NCBI GenBank assembly: GCA_973895155.1
Contig: OZ316892.1
Span: 9,362,001-9,426,000 of the forward strand
DNA length: 64,000 nucleotides
DNA from: Marsupella aquatica
Lineage: Eukaryota > Marchantiophyta
Reading direction: 5' to 3'
The first letter of the stretch is position 1, and the number at the start of each line of letters is the position of its first letter. Below, in pieces: positions 23,340-34,469 of the stretch. The translations under genes were made by a program, and so were the position numbers. The notes under the pieces were generated by a model, which saw nothing but the letters and a program-made list of their open reading frames with translations, did not search any database and had not been told where the DNA came from.

Positions 23340-24064
23340 TCTGAGATGGACATGATGCATGTCTTGCACCAATCGAGGACGACCTCGCCTATAATGTCGT
23401 CAGGGAGCTGGAAATACTTGCACCATCAGCTCGAGAGAAATGTCAGCCGAGAGAAAAGATGAATGGAAACTATCTGGAAAACCATTTAGGATGACGCCTA
23501 ATTCTATGCACATAGAAAACGTTTCAATTAAACACTGAGGAAACGGTAGTTGGACACACTAATATGAACGTTCCATTATATGGACAGCATTGTAGCAATG
23601 ACAAAACCCCGGACAAAACTCCACTTCAGTTTAAAATCTCCAAATTCTCAACATGCAGCTAGCAGCGTGGGCCACAAGGTTGAGAATATATAAGAGCCGA
23701 AGGTTAGTTTTGCCAGTGTTTGGGAATCGACCACAGCGACAGCACGTCTGTCAACAGTTATATATATTGTTTGTAAATAAAAGGAAATGAATTGCAATCC
23801 CAAGAAAACCAACAAATTGAGAAGTTACGGGCGACGACTCACGAAAAGCTGATACATTTCACGTCAGCAGGAACTTCGAACGTTTCAATGGCGCCCTGGG
23901 CAACGTGGTTTGGTGGATAATTGTTGTAGTGCCGTTGTCGTGTGTCAAGTATTTCGAATGTGTTCTGTCGTGGCTACAGATGTTATCAACACGGGTAGAT
24001 GCGGTCTGGCCGACCACACTGGGCGAAGGAGGATGCACAGAAATGCATATCCTGTCTTCGCCAT
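23340..24064 (-). pseudogene. Secreted small-protein family, copy 3 (pseudogene)
   Basis: Exon 1 runs from ATG at 24064 to a GTGAGT splice donor after 23843, and an exon 2 relic begins at about 23416. It is clearly related to the copies at 24565-24785 and 26796-27624 (TRVDN..., YLTHDNGTTTIIHQTTL, then a second-exon YFQLPDD..EVVLDWC). It has lost part of the signal peptide. A one-base deletion after 'HQTTL' throws the conserved end (ETFEVPADVKCIS) out of frame, and the second-exon acceptor has CAA where the paralogue has CAG. At least three lesions make it a pseudogene. Confidence 0.7.
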
Positions 24065-24564
24065 GGTTTGGTCCCGGGTTTCTTCGCTGTTCTCCAGAGA
24101 GGAGCAGAAACTTCACAGTGGCGCCAAGCACGTCTGACTAGAACGTACAAGAGCTAAGACAGTGGAAGCCAGGAAGAGAATTTAGGAAAGAGCAGGGAAT
24201 GGATCTAAATGTCAGAACATACATACATAAAAAAAAAGGTCTGGGCGTTTGGATATTGGGGTTGCACGTTTTTGGGCTGTCGAACATGGCTGTCATGCAG
24301 CACAAGCAGCTGATGATGCAGCTAGCTCACCAGCGCATAAGGCATCCATAACAGACCGTGAATGAAGAGGACTGACAGGTGGAGGCTTCAGGCTTCATAG
24401 TTGGCATGCATTCAATTCGCTTCATCCCCCACCGCTAAATTTCGTTCCAATAGAGCTTTTGTAACTGTTTGACAGACGTGCTGTTTGTAACTGAAAGGCA
24501 ATGAAGTGAAATACTTCGATCTATACAAGAAAAACCAACAAACAAAGAAGGTAGGATAACTCAC

Positions 24565-24785
24565 GAAGTGCTAATACAATTCACGTCTGCAGGAACTTCG
24601 AACACTTCAGTGATGCCCTGAGCCAACGTTGCATCGTGGATAACTGTTACAGTGCCGTTGTCGTGTGTAAGGTATTTCCAATGTGTTACGTCGTGGCTTC
24701 CACGGTTATACACATGGGTACTTCCGGTCTGGCCGAGCCCACACTGTGCAAAGGTTGCCAACACCAGGAGGAGGCACAGATGCAT
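24565..24785 (-). CDS. Secreted small-protein family, copy 2 (exon 1, shifted start)
   Basis: Exon 1 encodes MHLCLLLVLATFAQCGLGQ (signal peptide, probable cleavage after the Gly-Gln region), then a mature part with TGSTHVYNRGSHDVTHWKYL and the family ending EVFEVPADVNCISTS, and stops at a GTGAGT donor after 24565. Compared with copy 1, a 2-base deletion has put the ancestral ATG (MAKTGYAS...) out of frame. An internal ATG (GGATATGCATCTG) restores the same frame and still gives a signal peptide. I could not find its second exon between 24150 and 24560, so it may be lost or too diverged. Function unknown. Confidence 0.5.
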
Positions 24786-24869
24786 ATCCTGTCTTCGCCA
24801 TCCCTCGTGTCTGCTGATTTTGCAAGAGCAGAAACTTCGAAGTGTTCCCTAAAGCAAAATTAAGAGGGA

Positions 24870-26790
24870 TTGTGGGAGAAAGCTAGGTAAGAGGGCTAAG
24901 AGAGTGGAGGGCCGGAAGAGCTAGTATTTAGGGGATCTATGTACTATGAAGAGCCAGTCAAACCTTTCTGTTATATCCTGGATTTGGACGAACATTCGTT
25001 CTTGGGGACGCAGGTCGGCTGGATGAGTCAAGGGGGTTCACATTCAAGACTTCATTTGGTTCAGCTTAGCAGAATGAACCATAAACGAGCCTAGGTCTGC
25101 TGCGCGAAGTCTCCACGCCGCAACAAATTTTGGAAGGGTCTGGCAAGCAATTAACAGGCATGCCTACTGTGCACCAGATGGAAGGGTTCAAAACTTGCAA
25201 CCAATTAAGAATCTCTGTCATTAATTATCCAGTAACCCCGTCCTGCAGCTGCAAAGTTGGGTTTAGATTGATCACGCGAGTGAATAAGGCTGACAGGTGC
25301 TGGCTTCTGGTTCTTGGTTCTAGGCTTGTGCATATCGAAAATCGGGGAAATATACTTACTAGTCCAGTACAGTAGTCACACATGTGGGATGCTCTTTCTC
25401 TCAAGAACTTATGGGGAAACTTTTCACGTGTACCTGCTACATGTTTTTGTGCTACGGTGAATCCGAAAGATGCAGGGAAGTATAATTAAAATATCATTCT
25501 AACTAGTATAGTTTTCCGGCATAGTTCCTGCAGACGTGAATTGTATTAGCACTTCGTGAGTTAGAACAAGCGAATATATGCGTGGCTTCCAGACACAATG
25601 TTTCGTCTATATGCGTGGCTTCCAGACACAATGTTTCGTCTCGGCATGCATGAATGTCGCGCGTGCCATGGCTGACAGTACATCTCCCTCTCTCTTCCCA
25701 AGTATATGGAGCCTCTAACCTTCAACCTCCTAGAAAAAGAATAAGATTGGCTGTCTAAGTGACTAGGAATGACACTGGCGCGTGGTGACCTCGATTGGCA
25801 TTTTCTTTTAAATAACATATTGGTTTAATTATCAGCCTTATAAAATATGTAGATAGTTGGACATGGGCCCTTTCGCAGATGCTTTAGATACTTTCTTGGC
25901 AACGCAGGTTGGCTGTATGAGTCAAGATCAATCACGAAGGCTTCGTTTCAGGCCGGGCTTCAGATTTGCTTCTGGGTGAAATCTTCATAGAACTAGCTAA
26001 GCTTTCCCGATACTCCGACCGAGACAATAGCGGGTAGAGGTGGATAGGGTGAGCCGAGCTGATCGAGAGATAGCTAGTGGGATTCCGGTTGCATCTTAAT
26101 TTGTTACTTTGCATTCGGGATAGCATCATATATTCTAAACCGATCAGATGACTTTGAGATGTATGGTAGCAGTCTGAACCAATCACATCACCTTGAGGGG
26201 TATAGCACCGGCCATTTCCAACCAATCAGATTGATCGATACATACCCTTCGATGTTCCTTTCAACTGACCTGAACTATGACTTTACTTAACTCTGTTTCT
26301 GCAAATCTGATGAGATAAAACCAAACTTGCTGCAAAGTGAAACCCGAGTGAGACTAAAATCAGAAAGGGTTGACGGAGTGAAACAATCGAGGTTCTTAGT
26401 TTGAAAATTTCAGAATGTCGTGCATTGCAATCGAGGTGAAGTGTGCCGTCAAATCGTTTTTGCACATTTAATCCGATCGTTGATCTTCAAATATATACTC
26501 AGTGATATATACATGATGTAGCAGTATAATGGAAGTGTTACATTTAAGGAATGCGCATGCAAAATATCCTGGTTTATTGCAGAATCTTGAACTCGATTAT
26601 ACCGTAATTGAATTGATAAATAGATTCAACCACGTAGTGTTTATAACTGAGTTTTCTTCTCTCTTTTTTGAAGCAACGTCTCTAAGAAACCAGGGCAGTA
26701 CGTCGGGGTTCTAGCTAGCCAACTGAAATTGTCGTGTTCAACCAAACCGCAATGCACATTGAAGCAGACCCGTGTATTTCCTTCCTAGAG
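24870..26790. other. Spacer between secreted-protein copies; duplicated flank fragments
   Basis: Parts repeat the flanks of the gene family. A block near 25138-25240 resembles pieces of the copy-1 second exon in another order, and 'GGCTGACAGGT..CTGGTTCTTGG' near 25290 recurs near 28285. A 37-bp direct repeat (TATGCGTGGCTTCCAGACAC..) lies at 25575 and 25610. No intact gene. Confidence 0.4.
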
Positions 26791-26795
26791 TACAG

Positions 26796-27624
26796 CTATG
26801 TTGGTCCGATCGGGGGTCCAGTCGGGGGTTTGCTGCCCCAAGTCTCCCAAGCTGAAACAAACTCTACAAGAGCGTCGTGTCCAGAAACCGAGAAACCCTT
26901 GTCATTAATCACCCAGTAACAATCTGGCAAACAATGAAGTGCCTTGCCTGCTCTGCACCAATCAAGGACGACCTGGCCTAGCAAGTGGTCAGGGAGCTGG
27001 ATATACCTGCACCAATTAACAGTTCAAGCGACGTATATGTCAGCCACTGAAGACAAAAGATATATGAATGGAAATTAAACGCACGGGAAGACCGCATAGT
27101 AGGATGAGGCTCGACCCTTTCCAGATAGAAAACGATGCAGTCAAACTTTAGGTAGTCTTCAGGCTAGTTTTTATTTGCAAGTTCTGAACAATATGCATCT
27201 TGCTGGCCACAAGGGTCAGTTCTAGCAGTACTAGTTTTGGGTATACACGAAAGTGAACTCGTCTGTCAATAGTTGTACGGGTACTCGTATGTACTGTTTT
27301 TAAAAGAACGAGAATGCATTGAAACCCTTAATTATATATACACACAGAGAGACACCACACCAAATCAGAAGGTAAGATAACTCACGAAGTGCTTATACAT
27401 TTCACATCAGCAGGAACTTCGAACATTTCAGTGGCGCTCTGGGCCAACGTAGTTTGGGGGGTGACTGTTGTACTGCCGTCGTCGTGTATAAGGTATTTCC
27501 AATGTGCAATGTCGCGGCTAGCACTGTTATGCACATGCGTAGATCCGTACTGGCCGAGCCCACACTGTGCAAGGGCTGCCAGAACTAGGAGGACGCACAG
27601 AGATGCATATCCTGTCTTGGCCAT
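26796..27624 (-). CDS. Secreted small cysteine-containing protein, copy 1 (two exons, intact)
   Basis: Exon 1 is 27624-27386 (GTGAGT donor) and exon 2 is 27006-26796 (CAG acceptor, TAG stop). The phases fit and give about 149 residues. A clear signal peptide, MAKTGYASLCVLLVLAALAQ, is followed by a mature chain with SRDIAHWKYLIHDDGSTTV, then EMFEVPADVKCIS, then across the intron YIQLPDHLLGQVVLDWCRAG and LHCLPDCYW. Four cysteines in the mature part suggest disulfides in an extracellular protein. The second exon is independently supported because copy 3 keeps its relic at the matching place. Two tandem paralogues lie downstream. I recognise no known family. Apoplastic defence or signalling is possible but unproven. 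Upstream flanking sequence is also duplicated, so the whole gene was copied. Confidence 0.65.
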
Positions 27625-27779
27625 TGTGTCTTCGCTGTTCTGCAGACAGGAGCAAAAACTTCGAAGTGGTGCCAGGTCTAAATGCAACCAAAAAGGGGAC
27701 TGAGAAAGAAGACTGAGAGAGCTCAGAGAGTAGAGGCCCTCAAGCGAATGTACGGAAAGGGTCAGCGAAGAGCGCACAG

Positions 27780-29035
27780 AATGGATGTGAATGTAAGACC
27801 TGGGTAGTCTTATATATGCAGGATTAAGGGCTGGATGTTTGGATATTTGGGTGTAAGCTGAGTGATTTCACGTTTTTGGCCAGTCCAACATGGCTCTCAT
27901 CGAGCTGTCTGAACAAGAACAAATAATGCCAGCTCGATCAGGCAGCCGGGCAGGCATAAGATATCCTTAACAGATATGTGAGTGAACTGGAGTGATGGTA
28001 AATGAGGATTCAGGCTTGTCAATCCGTAAGGGCTGCAACTCTTAATTCTATAGAATGGGCAGTAGAGGTTTCGCGGGTGAACCGGCCTGACAGGTGGGCT
28101 TTTCTGATTGGTTTCTGCATTGGGGCTTGACAGATATCCGGCTGGAGAGTGACTAGGGCGGGTAACAGGGGAGTGGTTTTTTTCTTGAAGATGCCAGCCC
28201 ATCGAGCTGCAATCCTGTCCTGCAGCCGCAATTGGGCGGGTTATTGGGCAGTTGGGGTTTAGATGGATCACGTACGCGAGTGAATAAGGCTGACAGGTTT
28301 CTGGTTCTTGGCTTTTAGCTTGGGCATGCCTATCAAACTCCAATTCAACCCTTCTAGACAAAGGTCAACATTGATGGTCTGGCTAAATGACTAGGAATTA
28401 ATTAAGGATAGGTGGTGGCATGGCTTCTGGTGGGCGTTTTTCGGGCGAAGAATATAGAGGTCCAATCCCGGGTCCAATATATCTGTCTCACGAGTACGTG
28501 AATAGTAGGATGTATCCACCTATATAGCCTCGACGTACAGAGTGAAAATTCATTTGGAAGGTAGAGTCTGAATTAGATCTCGAACACAGCTACTGTGTTG
28601 ATTGGCGAAAATGTTCAATGCGCGCGGATTCGCTTTAATCTTCTTTAAGCTTGAAAATGCGATTCAGTTACTTCCGGATCTCTTGGATCAGGTTTGGGAG
28701 AGGGCCATATACCCCTTCTCAGTATTGTTGAACAACATTTACTCGAATCAGGAGTTGTGGCCTAGTGAACACTACCACCCTATTGATTAAGAACCCGATT
28801 AAGAACCACCAATGGAGCTAGCTCCCACCGCATGTACAAACGGCCAGGATCGAGCAATGACTCTTGTGAAAGGTGTTATTTTCCGGATCTCTTTCCTGTT
28901 TTCGCTCCACGTCGATCCCTAAGTATGCGTTCGTCAGTTCCGTTTACGGGCTTTACATGTGAAAGTACTCGATCAACACATGTTGAGCTGTGCTCCTTGC
29001 TGGTTGGATTAATTTATTTTCTTATGTTTCGTCTG
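27780..29035. other. Duplicated upstream flank and unassigned sequence
   Basis: The first 300 bp resemble the upstream flank of copy 3 (24180-24400; shared 'GGATATT.GGGT', 'CACGTTTTTGG', 'AACATGGCT.TCAT'). The rest (28500-29035) has short frames with no recognisable content; a frame at 28602-28790 looks protein-like but is unassigned. Confidence 0.35.
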
Positions 29036-29039
29036 CTCC

Positions 29040-29993
29040 TTGCTCCAAATTTGATTTCCGACAGGGGCATGTGACAGAGGAGTTATAGCTCGTGTTCAAG
29101 CGGAAGCAGACCACTGAAGAGGCACTTGTCACTCTCTATAACAACATAGGGGAAGCTCCTATTGAGGTCGTGGTCATGGTCGCAGCAACTATCAAGGTAG
29201 AGTTGCCCCATTCTTTGATTCTAAGAGACTATAGAGAGTGTAATCTCCCGATGACTGCAATATAGAACTAAGGTGATGTTGAGGTCAACTTCATGACTCA
29301 TGCACGCCACCATGAATTAATGGTTTATAGATTCAAGTGCTCCAGGTTTTACTTTCACAAAAAGGGTTTTACTTTTACAAAAGATGTTGTATTAATTCTA
29401 AACTAAATTTTTTTGTAGAAGAATAATAGGGTCTTTTAAATTCAATTTTATTCTGAGACTTATACAAACACTAGAGTATTTTTAATCAAAATTTAAAAAT
29501 ATTCCAATAACATTCTAACTTTATAGGGGTTTTTAAATAAAATAAAATATTTTACATTTTAGGGGATCCAAGGCCTAAAAACAATTACAGTTTAAGGTTT
29601 ATTGGCCTTAAAACATAGCAGGTGATGGGGAGGTCTCCATTAGCTAGTGAGACTCCCAAGTTTAGGTGCAAGTGCACAAGTTATGGGTACCTTACTCTGC
29701 TTCCAAGGTTATCATTGCCTTTGGAGCACGAATCCCCATTGTTGGGAAAGGCTGACTATACCAAGTTTGGCAATAATTAAGTAGTGAACAAGATTTTGTA
29801 TGTGTTTGGCATGACCAAAAATATCCTATGAGTTGAACAACTAGCTGACAAGGGTCACCCTGTTTTGTTCCATTCAAGACATTGCTACATTCTCAAGAAG
29901 TTATGGGAATCCAAGTAAGATCTTTCTTAGTGGAATTCGTGACCATCTGAACAGCTTGTATTGTTTGGACACTTGTCACACCATTCTAGGTAG
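29040..29993 (+). mobile_element. Ty1/copia relic (gag end to integrase start)
   Basis: Translation in shifting frames gives a Gly/Arg stretch (RGRGHGRSNYQGR) near 29160, as before a gag zinc knuckle. Further on comes 'VLYVFGMTKNIL.VEQLADKG' and 'CYILKKLWESK' near 29790-29920, which are the conserved block between copia protease and the integrase zinc finger. Many stops and frame changes; AT-rich non-coding sequence (29350-29680) interrupts it. It stops where a candidate LTR begins. Old and dead. Confidence 0.6.
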
Positions 29994-31575
29994 TGTTAGA
30001 GTGTATCGTACTATCTAGATTTGTATGTTTGGTATGTGTGCTATATGAGCCGATAAGGTTTCGTCAGGTTTGTGTGAGAGGGTACTTCTCACTTGTGAGG
30101 CATTGAAAGGTCATCTTTCAATGTTGAGCCTTGGAGAGGGGAGCTTGTGTGGTGGCTATGGTGGCTGAGAGCTCTCTCTCTATGTAGTGTGGATTCCTTG
30201 AGTGCAAGGTGCGTTGGCTCGACATACATGTGTGATCAGATCGGACAGGATTGAGTGCGTATTGTTGGCGTCGATCGTTGTGCCGATTGTATTGAGATTA
30301 CATTGAAAGATCGCTCGAACTCTGCTGCTGTACGGACAGAGCTTCGATTGGAGGTTGTGTATTGGCGACGGTTTGTGGTAGTTCGAATCGATCGTGTTGT
30401 GTTGAAGAGGATTCGTGGTAGCTCGGATCTTATTGTTGACATTGTGTTGGAAGATCTATTCTACCAGGGAGCTGTTGTTTAAGCTTTCGACAGTTCCCGA
30501 AGGGCTCTGAGATGTGTTGATCGAAGGGTTGATCGGCAGCAGAGGGATCTATGCCCGTGTTTGTAGATCTGTTGGACAGGTTCCGGACGGTGTAGTCGAC
30601 CTTGCTGCGATCTGTCCCGAGTTGCGATCTGTGACAGTAGCGATCGGATTTGACAGGGCCGGCTATGGCGCTACTGTTTTGATGAAGGAAACGGAGATCA
30701 AACTTTGAATGTTGCGTTTTGCGTCACTACTGTTTCCATTCGATCATGTGTATGTTGCCGTCGCCAAGCTGCAATTTTGCATGAAGGGAACCGGCAGCCA
30801 CGAAGTCGATGTTTTGTGAGGGAAATTGAGCCTGGATGTTGCGAGATCAAACTGCTGTTATTTCCGTTGGACTGCTATTGCGATCTGTAATTTCGCGAAG
30901 GGAACCGGGAGGCAGAAGCTGGATGTTGCCGAATCTGATTGTGTGATCCGGCGTAGCGGTTGCATTTCTGTGAAGGGACACCGAGGGCAGAACCTAAATG
31001 TTGCCGAATCTGAAACTTGATCTGGCGTAGCGAAGCGTTGCGGGCATGAAGGGCTCACTACCTCGAAGGAGAATTGCAAGTGCTGTCATTTTGGAGTGGC
31101 AGATTTGGTGCATAATGACAAGTGAGAGGTCACCCATCCCAAAGCTATTCCTCCCCTCATGCGCTCAACTAGCAAGTTCCTATGTGGTGCATTGTACATG
31201 CTTCCTTCCACACTTGGTGTCCAAGTAATGAGGCCCTAGGGGTTTTATGCACTTTTGAATTCATCTAGATACTCTGTTTTAGCTAGTTTGAGATGGATTC
31301 TTGAATATTTGATGCAGGATTCTTGAGGCCTATTATGAAGGCCCTACATTGAACTATATGCACATTATTTTCATGAATTTTTGATGATTGGTGTGGAGAG
31401 TTGTGATAAATCCTCTTCTTGTTGTTGGATCCTCTCCACACATGCTTCCTGTTTATGTGCCATGTTGGTTTGGCGTGGGCGCTTGATTCTATAGGAGTGA
31501 TCCGGGTTTGCAACCGGACATTCTAGTTGTGCTATGTATTTCTCTCCTGGTGATGTTGGAGTGATGCCCAACACA
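29994..31575 (+). repeat. Candidate LTR or leader of the gypsy relic
   Basis: This region starts TGTTAGAGTG inside the copia relic and ends CCAACACA just before the gypsy gag. It fits a 1.6-kb TG...CA LTR, but no second copy is present to prove it. It holds three diverged copies of a 60-100 bp unit with 'GAAGGGA(A)C..GGATGTTGC' near 30780, 30896 and 30973. No gene. Confidence 0.3.
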
Positions 31576-33308
31576 CCATGGTGAGCGCTTGTGTTGCTGA
31601 TAGGGACAGATTACCTTTAGGGTTAGCATATAGATTAGGCTAGGTTGGTCACCATGGATTCTTCTGGTGCTACTGGGTTACCCGATGGACGACGGACCGG
31701 TTTCACTCGGAGTGGGGCGCAGTTTCGGCCAGCAACATTGGTAGCAGTCAACAGCACAGCTTCAGACAGTGATTCTGACGAGGACTCTGTGAGCAGTTCT
31801 CCTCGTCATCAGGTGATTGCACCTTTGTTGTGGGATATGGAAGAGATGTACGGGGCTACGAAGGGCCCATGATGATACTCTGGTGCAGTTGGCACGATTG
31901 ATTTGGATGACTTCATCCAGGAGTTTGATACGTGGTGCGATATGCAGACATTGCGTAACGCCACGTTGTTTACCCCTTTCATGGCATGGAAGGGATTATT
32001 TTAGCATTTGGAGGGGCCACCCATGGATGACTACCATGAGTTTTGAAAGGCTCATTTGGTTGAGATTGAGGCATGGAGGCAGCATTGGTCGCCTAATTAC
32101 GTGTCCATCACCTATGGCACTAGTGTAGTTGCCCAACCCATTGCCATAGCTGCTACTTCTTCTAGTAGCACTAGCCAGAGTGGCACACCATCCACCACCA
32201 GCACTCCAACAGCATCCACCGCTACTCCTGCCGGTGTGATTGTGGTAGGGACTGGAGCTGCACCAGCATTTAACCCTGTGGTGGAATTCTTTGAGGTACT
32301 GAAGCAGAACTATCAGGGTGTGAGAACTGATAAGTTGAAGGGTCTCCAAGAGTTTCAACGCAAGACTGGAGAGAGTTTGCGTGAGGCATACACTCGTATG
32401 CGCAGATTGATCACTGTTACCAAGGGAGTGATAGAGGCTCAGGCAGTCCAGTTTTGGTATGCAATTCTAGATAGAGAGTTGCGACGCAAAGTGAGAGATG
32501 TCACTCTACTTAGGGATGCAGATCCCACATTAGCAGTTGTTTTTACCCTTTCTGAGCGCATTGAGCTCAATATGGTGAATGAGAAGGTGGTGACTTCTGG
32601 ATTTGCCAAGGAAGCACCAAAGGCTGCATCTACATCCACACCACAGCCTATTGCACAAAAGAGCTAGAGGGAGAAGCCTATTGCACAAGAGTCTACCAGC
32701 TAGAGACCTGTGCCCTCTTATGTTGGACAGCAGTCAGGATGTTGGACCTGTGGTGGGGATCATGCACAAAGATATTGCCCAGATCATAGAGGATCAGGGG
32801 GAGCATCAGCGCCTGATCAGCGATAGTGTGATCACTGTGGAGCTCCTGGACACACCAAGGATGGGTGTTTCTCACTCCATCCTGAGTTACGGAGAGGAGA
32901 ATCCCGTACACATGATCAGGGAAGAGGAGGAGGTAGAGGTGGTGGACGTGGTCGTGGCATGCCATATGCAGGGAGACAGGGAGGTGACGCTGCCCCTGAG
33001 CTATAACCATAGATCCAAAGGATGCTAAGATTGCTCAATTGGAGCAACAGCTAGCTGCCATGGCTAGTTCCTAGGTGAGACCTACTTCTGGTGATGGGGC
33101 ATCTACATCCTATGGACCTTCCACATCCCATGGTCCTTCCACATCTTATGGAGCTGATGGAGACCTTTCCACCATGGGATTCATGTGTGGCACTGCACAT
33201 ATTGATGCATCAGCAGCTTTGACACGTGGGGCAGCTAAAGCTCTTGAGCCCCGAGGAGCAGTAGTGGAGTTAGATCCACAGAGGGGGGATGCACGTCGGC
33301 CGACAAAG

Positions 33309-33655
33309 GGTCAATTGCAAGCTTGAGAGAGGCAAAAAGGATGTCCAATTTCTCCACCAAAAGGATTCCACTCCTTTCCAATTTACAAGGGGTGGACAAG
33401 GTGTTACACCAAATGGCTAGGATTAGTTTGTTGAGATTGGATGGTGAGATCTTGCATGCCAAGTCTTTGGAAGTGTGTCCAGGCTTTTAGGAAGTCCCAA
33501 TCTTCTTGGAAGTGTGCACAACAATTTTGGAAGTGTGTCCAACATTTATGGAAGTGGTGTTCAACTAAATCTTTATGATCTTTGAGTCCTTTTTCTCTCC
33601 TTTTTGAGCTAATCCTTTTTGCGTCCTTTTGCCCCCCTCAATCTTGCAATTGACC
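33309..33655. mobile_element. 347-bp foldback/MITE-like insertion
   Basis: Terminal inverted repeats starting GGTCAATTGCAAG.TTGAG extend with mismatches for about 35 bp (left end 33309, right end 33655). They are flanked by AAAG on both sides as a possible target duplication. The interior repeats 'TTGGAAGTGTG'. No coding capacity. Superfamily not assigned. Confidence 0.65.
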
Positions 33656-33778
33656 AAAGCTTCCTCAGTCTTTTACAATGTTAGAGGCAGTTCAGACTGC
33701 CTCTATGAACCCGATTCGGACAAACCCTAGCATGGGTAAGTTGGCAAAATCAGGTAGTGATGCACTAGGGATGACAGG

Positions 33779-34469
33779 CCCTGGGCCCTCACTCTTACTA
33801 TATAAAGTGAACCCCCCTGAGAACAGACACCCCCCATGTACCCCTTCTTAATATTTTTGTTCACAAAAAAAATCCCCTTGTTAATGTAAAAATATTAACT
33901 TTTCCTATTAAATTTTATCCTTTTGTAAATTATAATATAGTTTTTCAAGGAATTGAAAACATCCTTGAATTTTTAAAATTGCAAATATCATACTGAAATA
34001 GATAAGACTTTATTTTGCATAGGGGACTTGTATGTTACGCCCTTTGTTTAGGGTACATATTTTATATAGTTAAACAAAATTAGTACCAGAGAATTATAGT
34101 TCTTCCTGTAGTATACAGACAAGCATGGCTGCACTATCCTCTCAGTGTTCCTAAAGCCCACGAAACCAAACTTGCCTTATGACGACAAATAACTAAATGT
34201 CTGATTTACTATATGAACATGTGTGCAAGTGAAGTGATGACATGTGTGCCAACCATATAGTGACGCGTGTACTTAGCATTTTGGGTACCCTTGCATAAGA
34301 TTAATGTGACATGTATTTGATAAGAGCCTTATTACTAATATTGTGCTGAATATATACAAGGATGTTGCCTACTTTAAAAACTATTATAAAAATTAGTTTG
34401 CATTACATTAAAAATACCCTTGCGATGTTCGCACGTCCTCCCTGTATTAGTAACGCTTAGGGCCCAGGG
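33779..34469. mobile_element. 691-bp hAT-like non-autonomous transposon
   Basis: Perfect 11-bp terminal inverted repeats (CCCTGGGCCCT), continuing with partial similarity to about TTACTA, are flanked by the 8-bp direct repeat ATGACAGG (33771-33778 and 34470-34477). An 8-bp target duplication is typical of hAT elements. The interior is AT-rich with no gene; a TATATAAAG lies near the left end. Confidence 0.7.
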
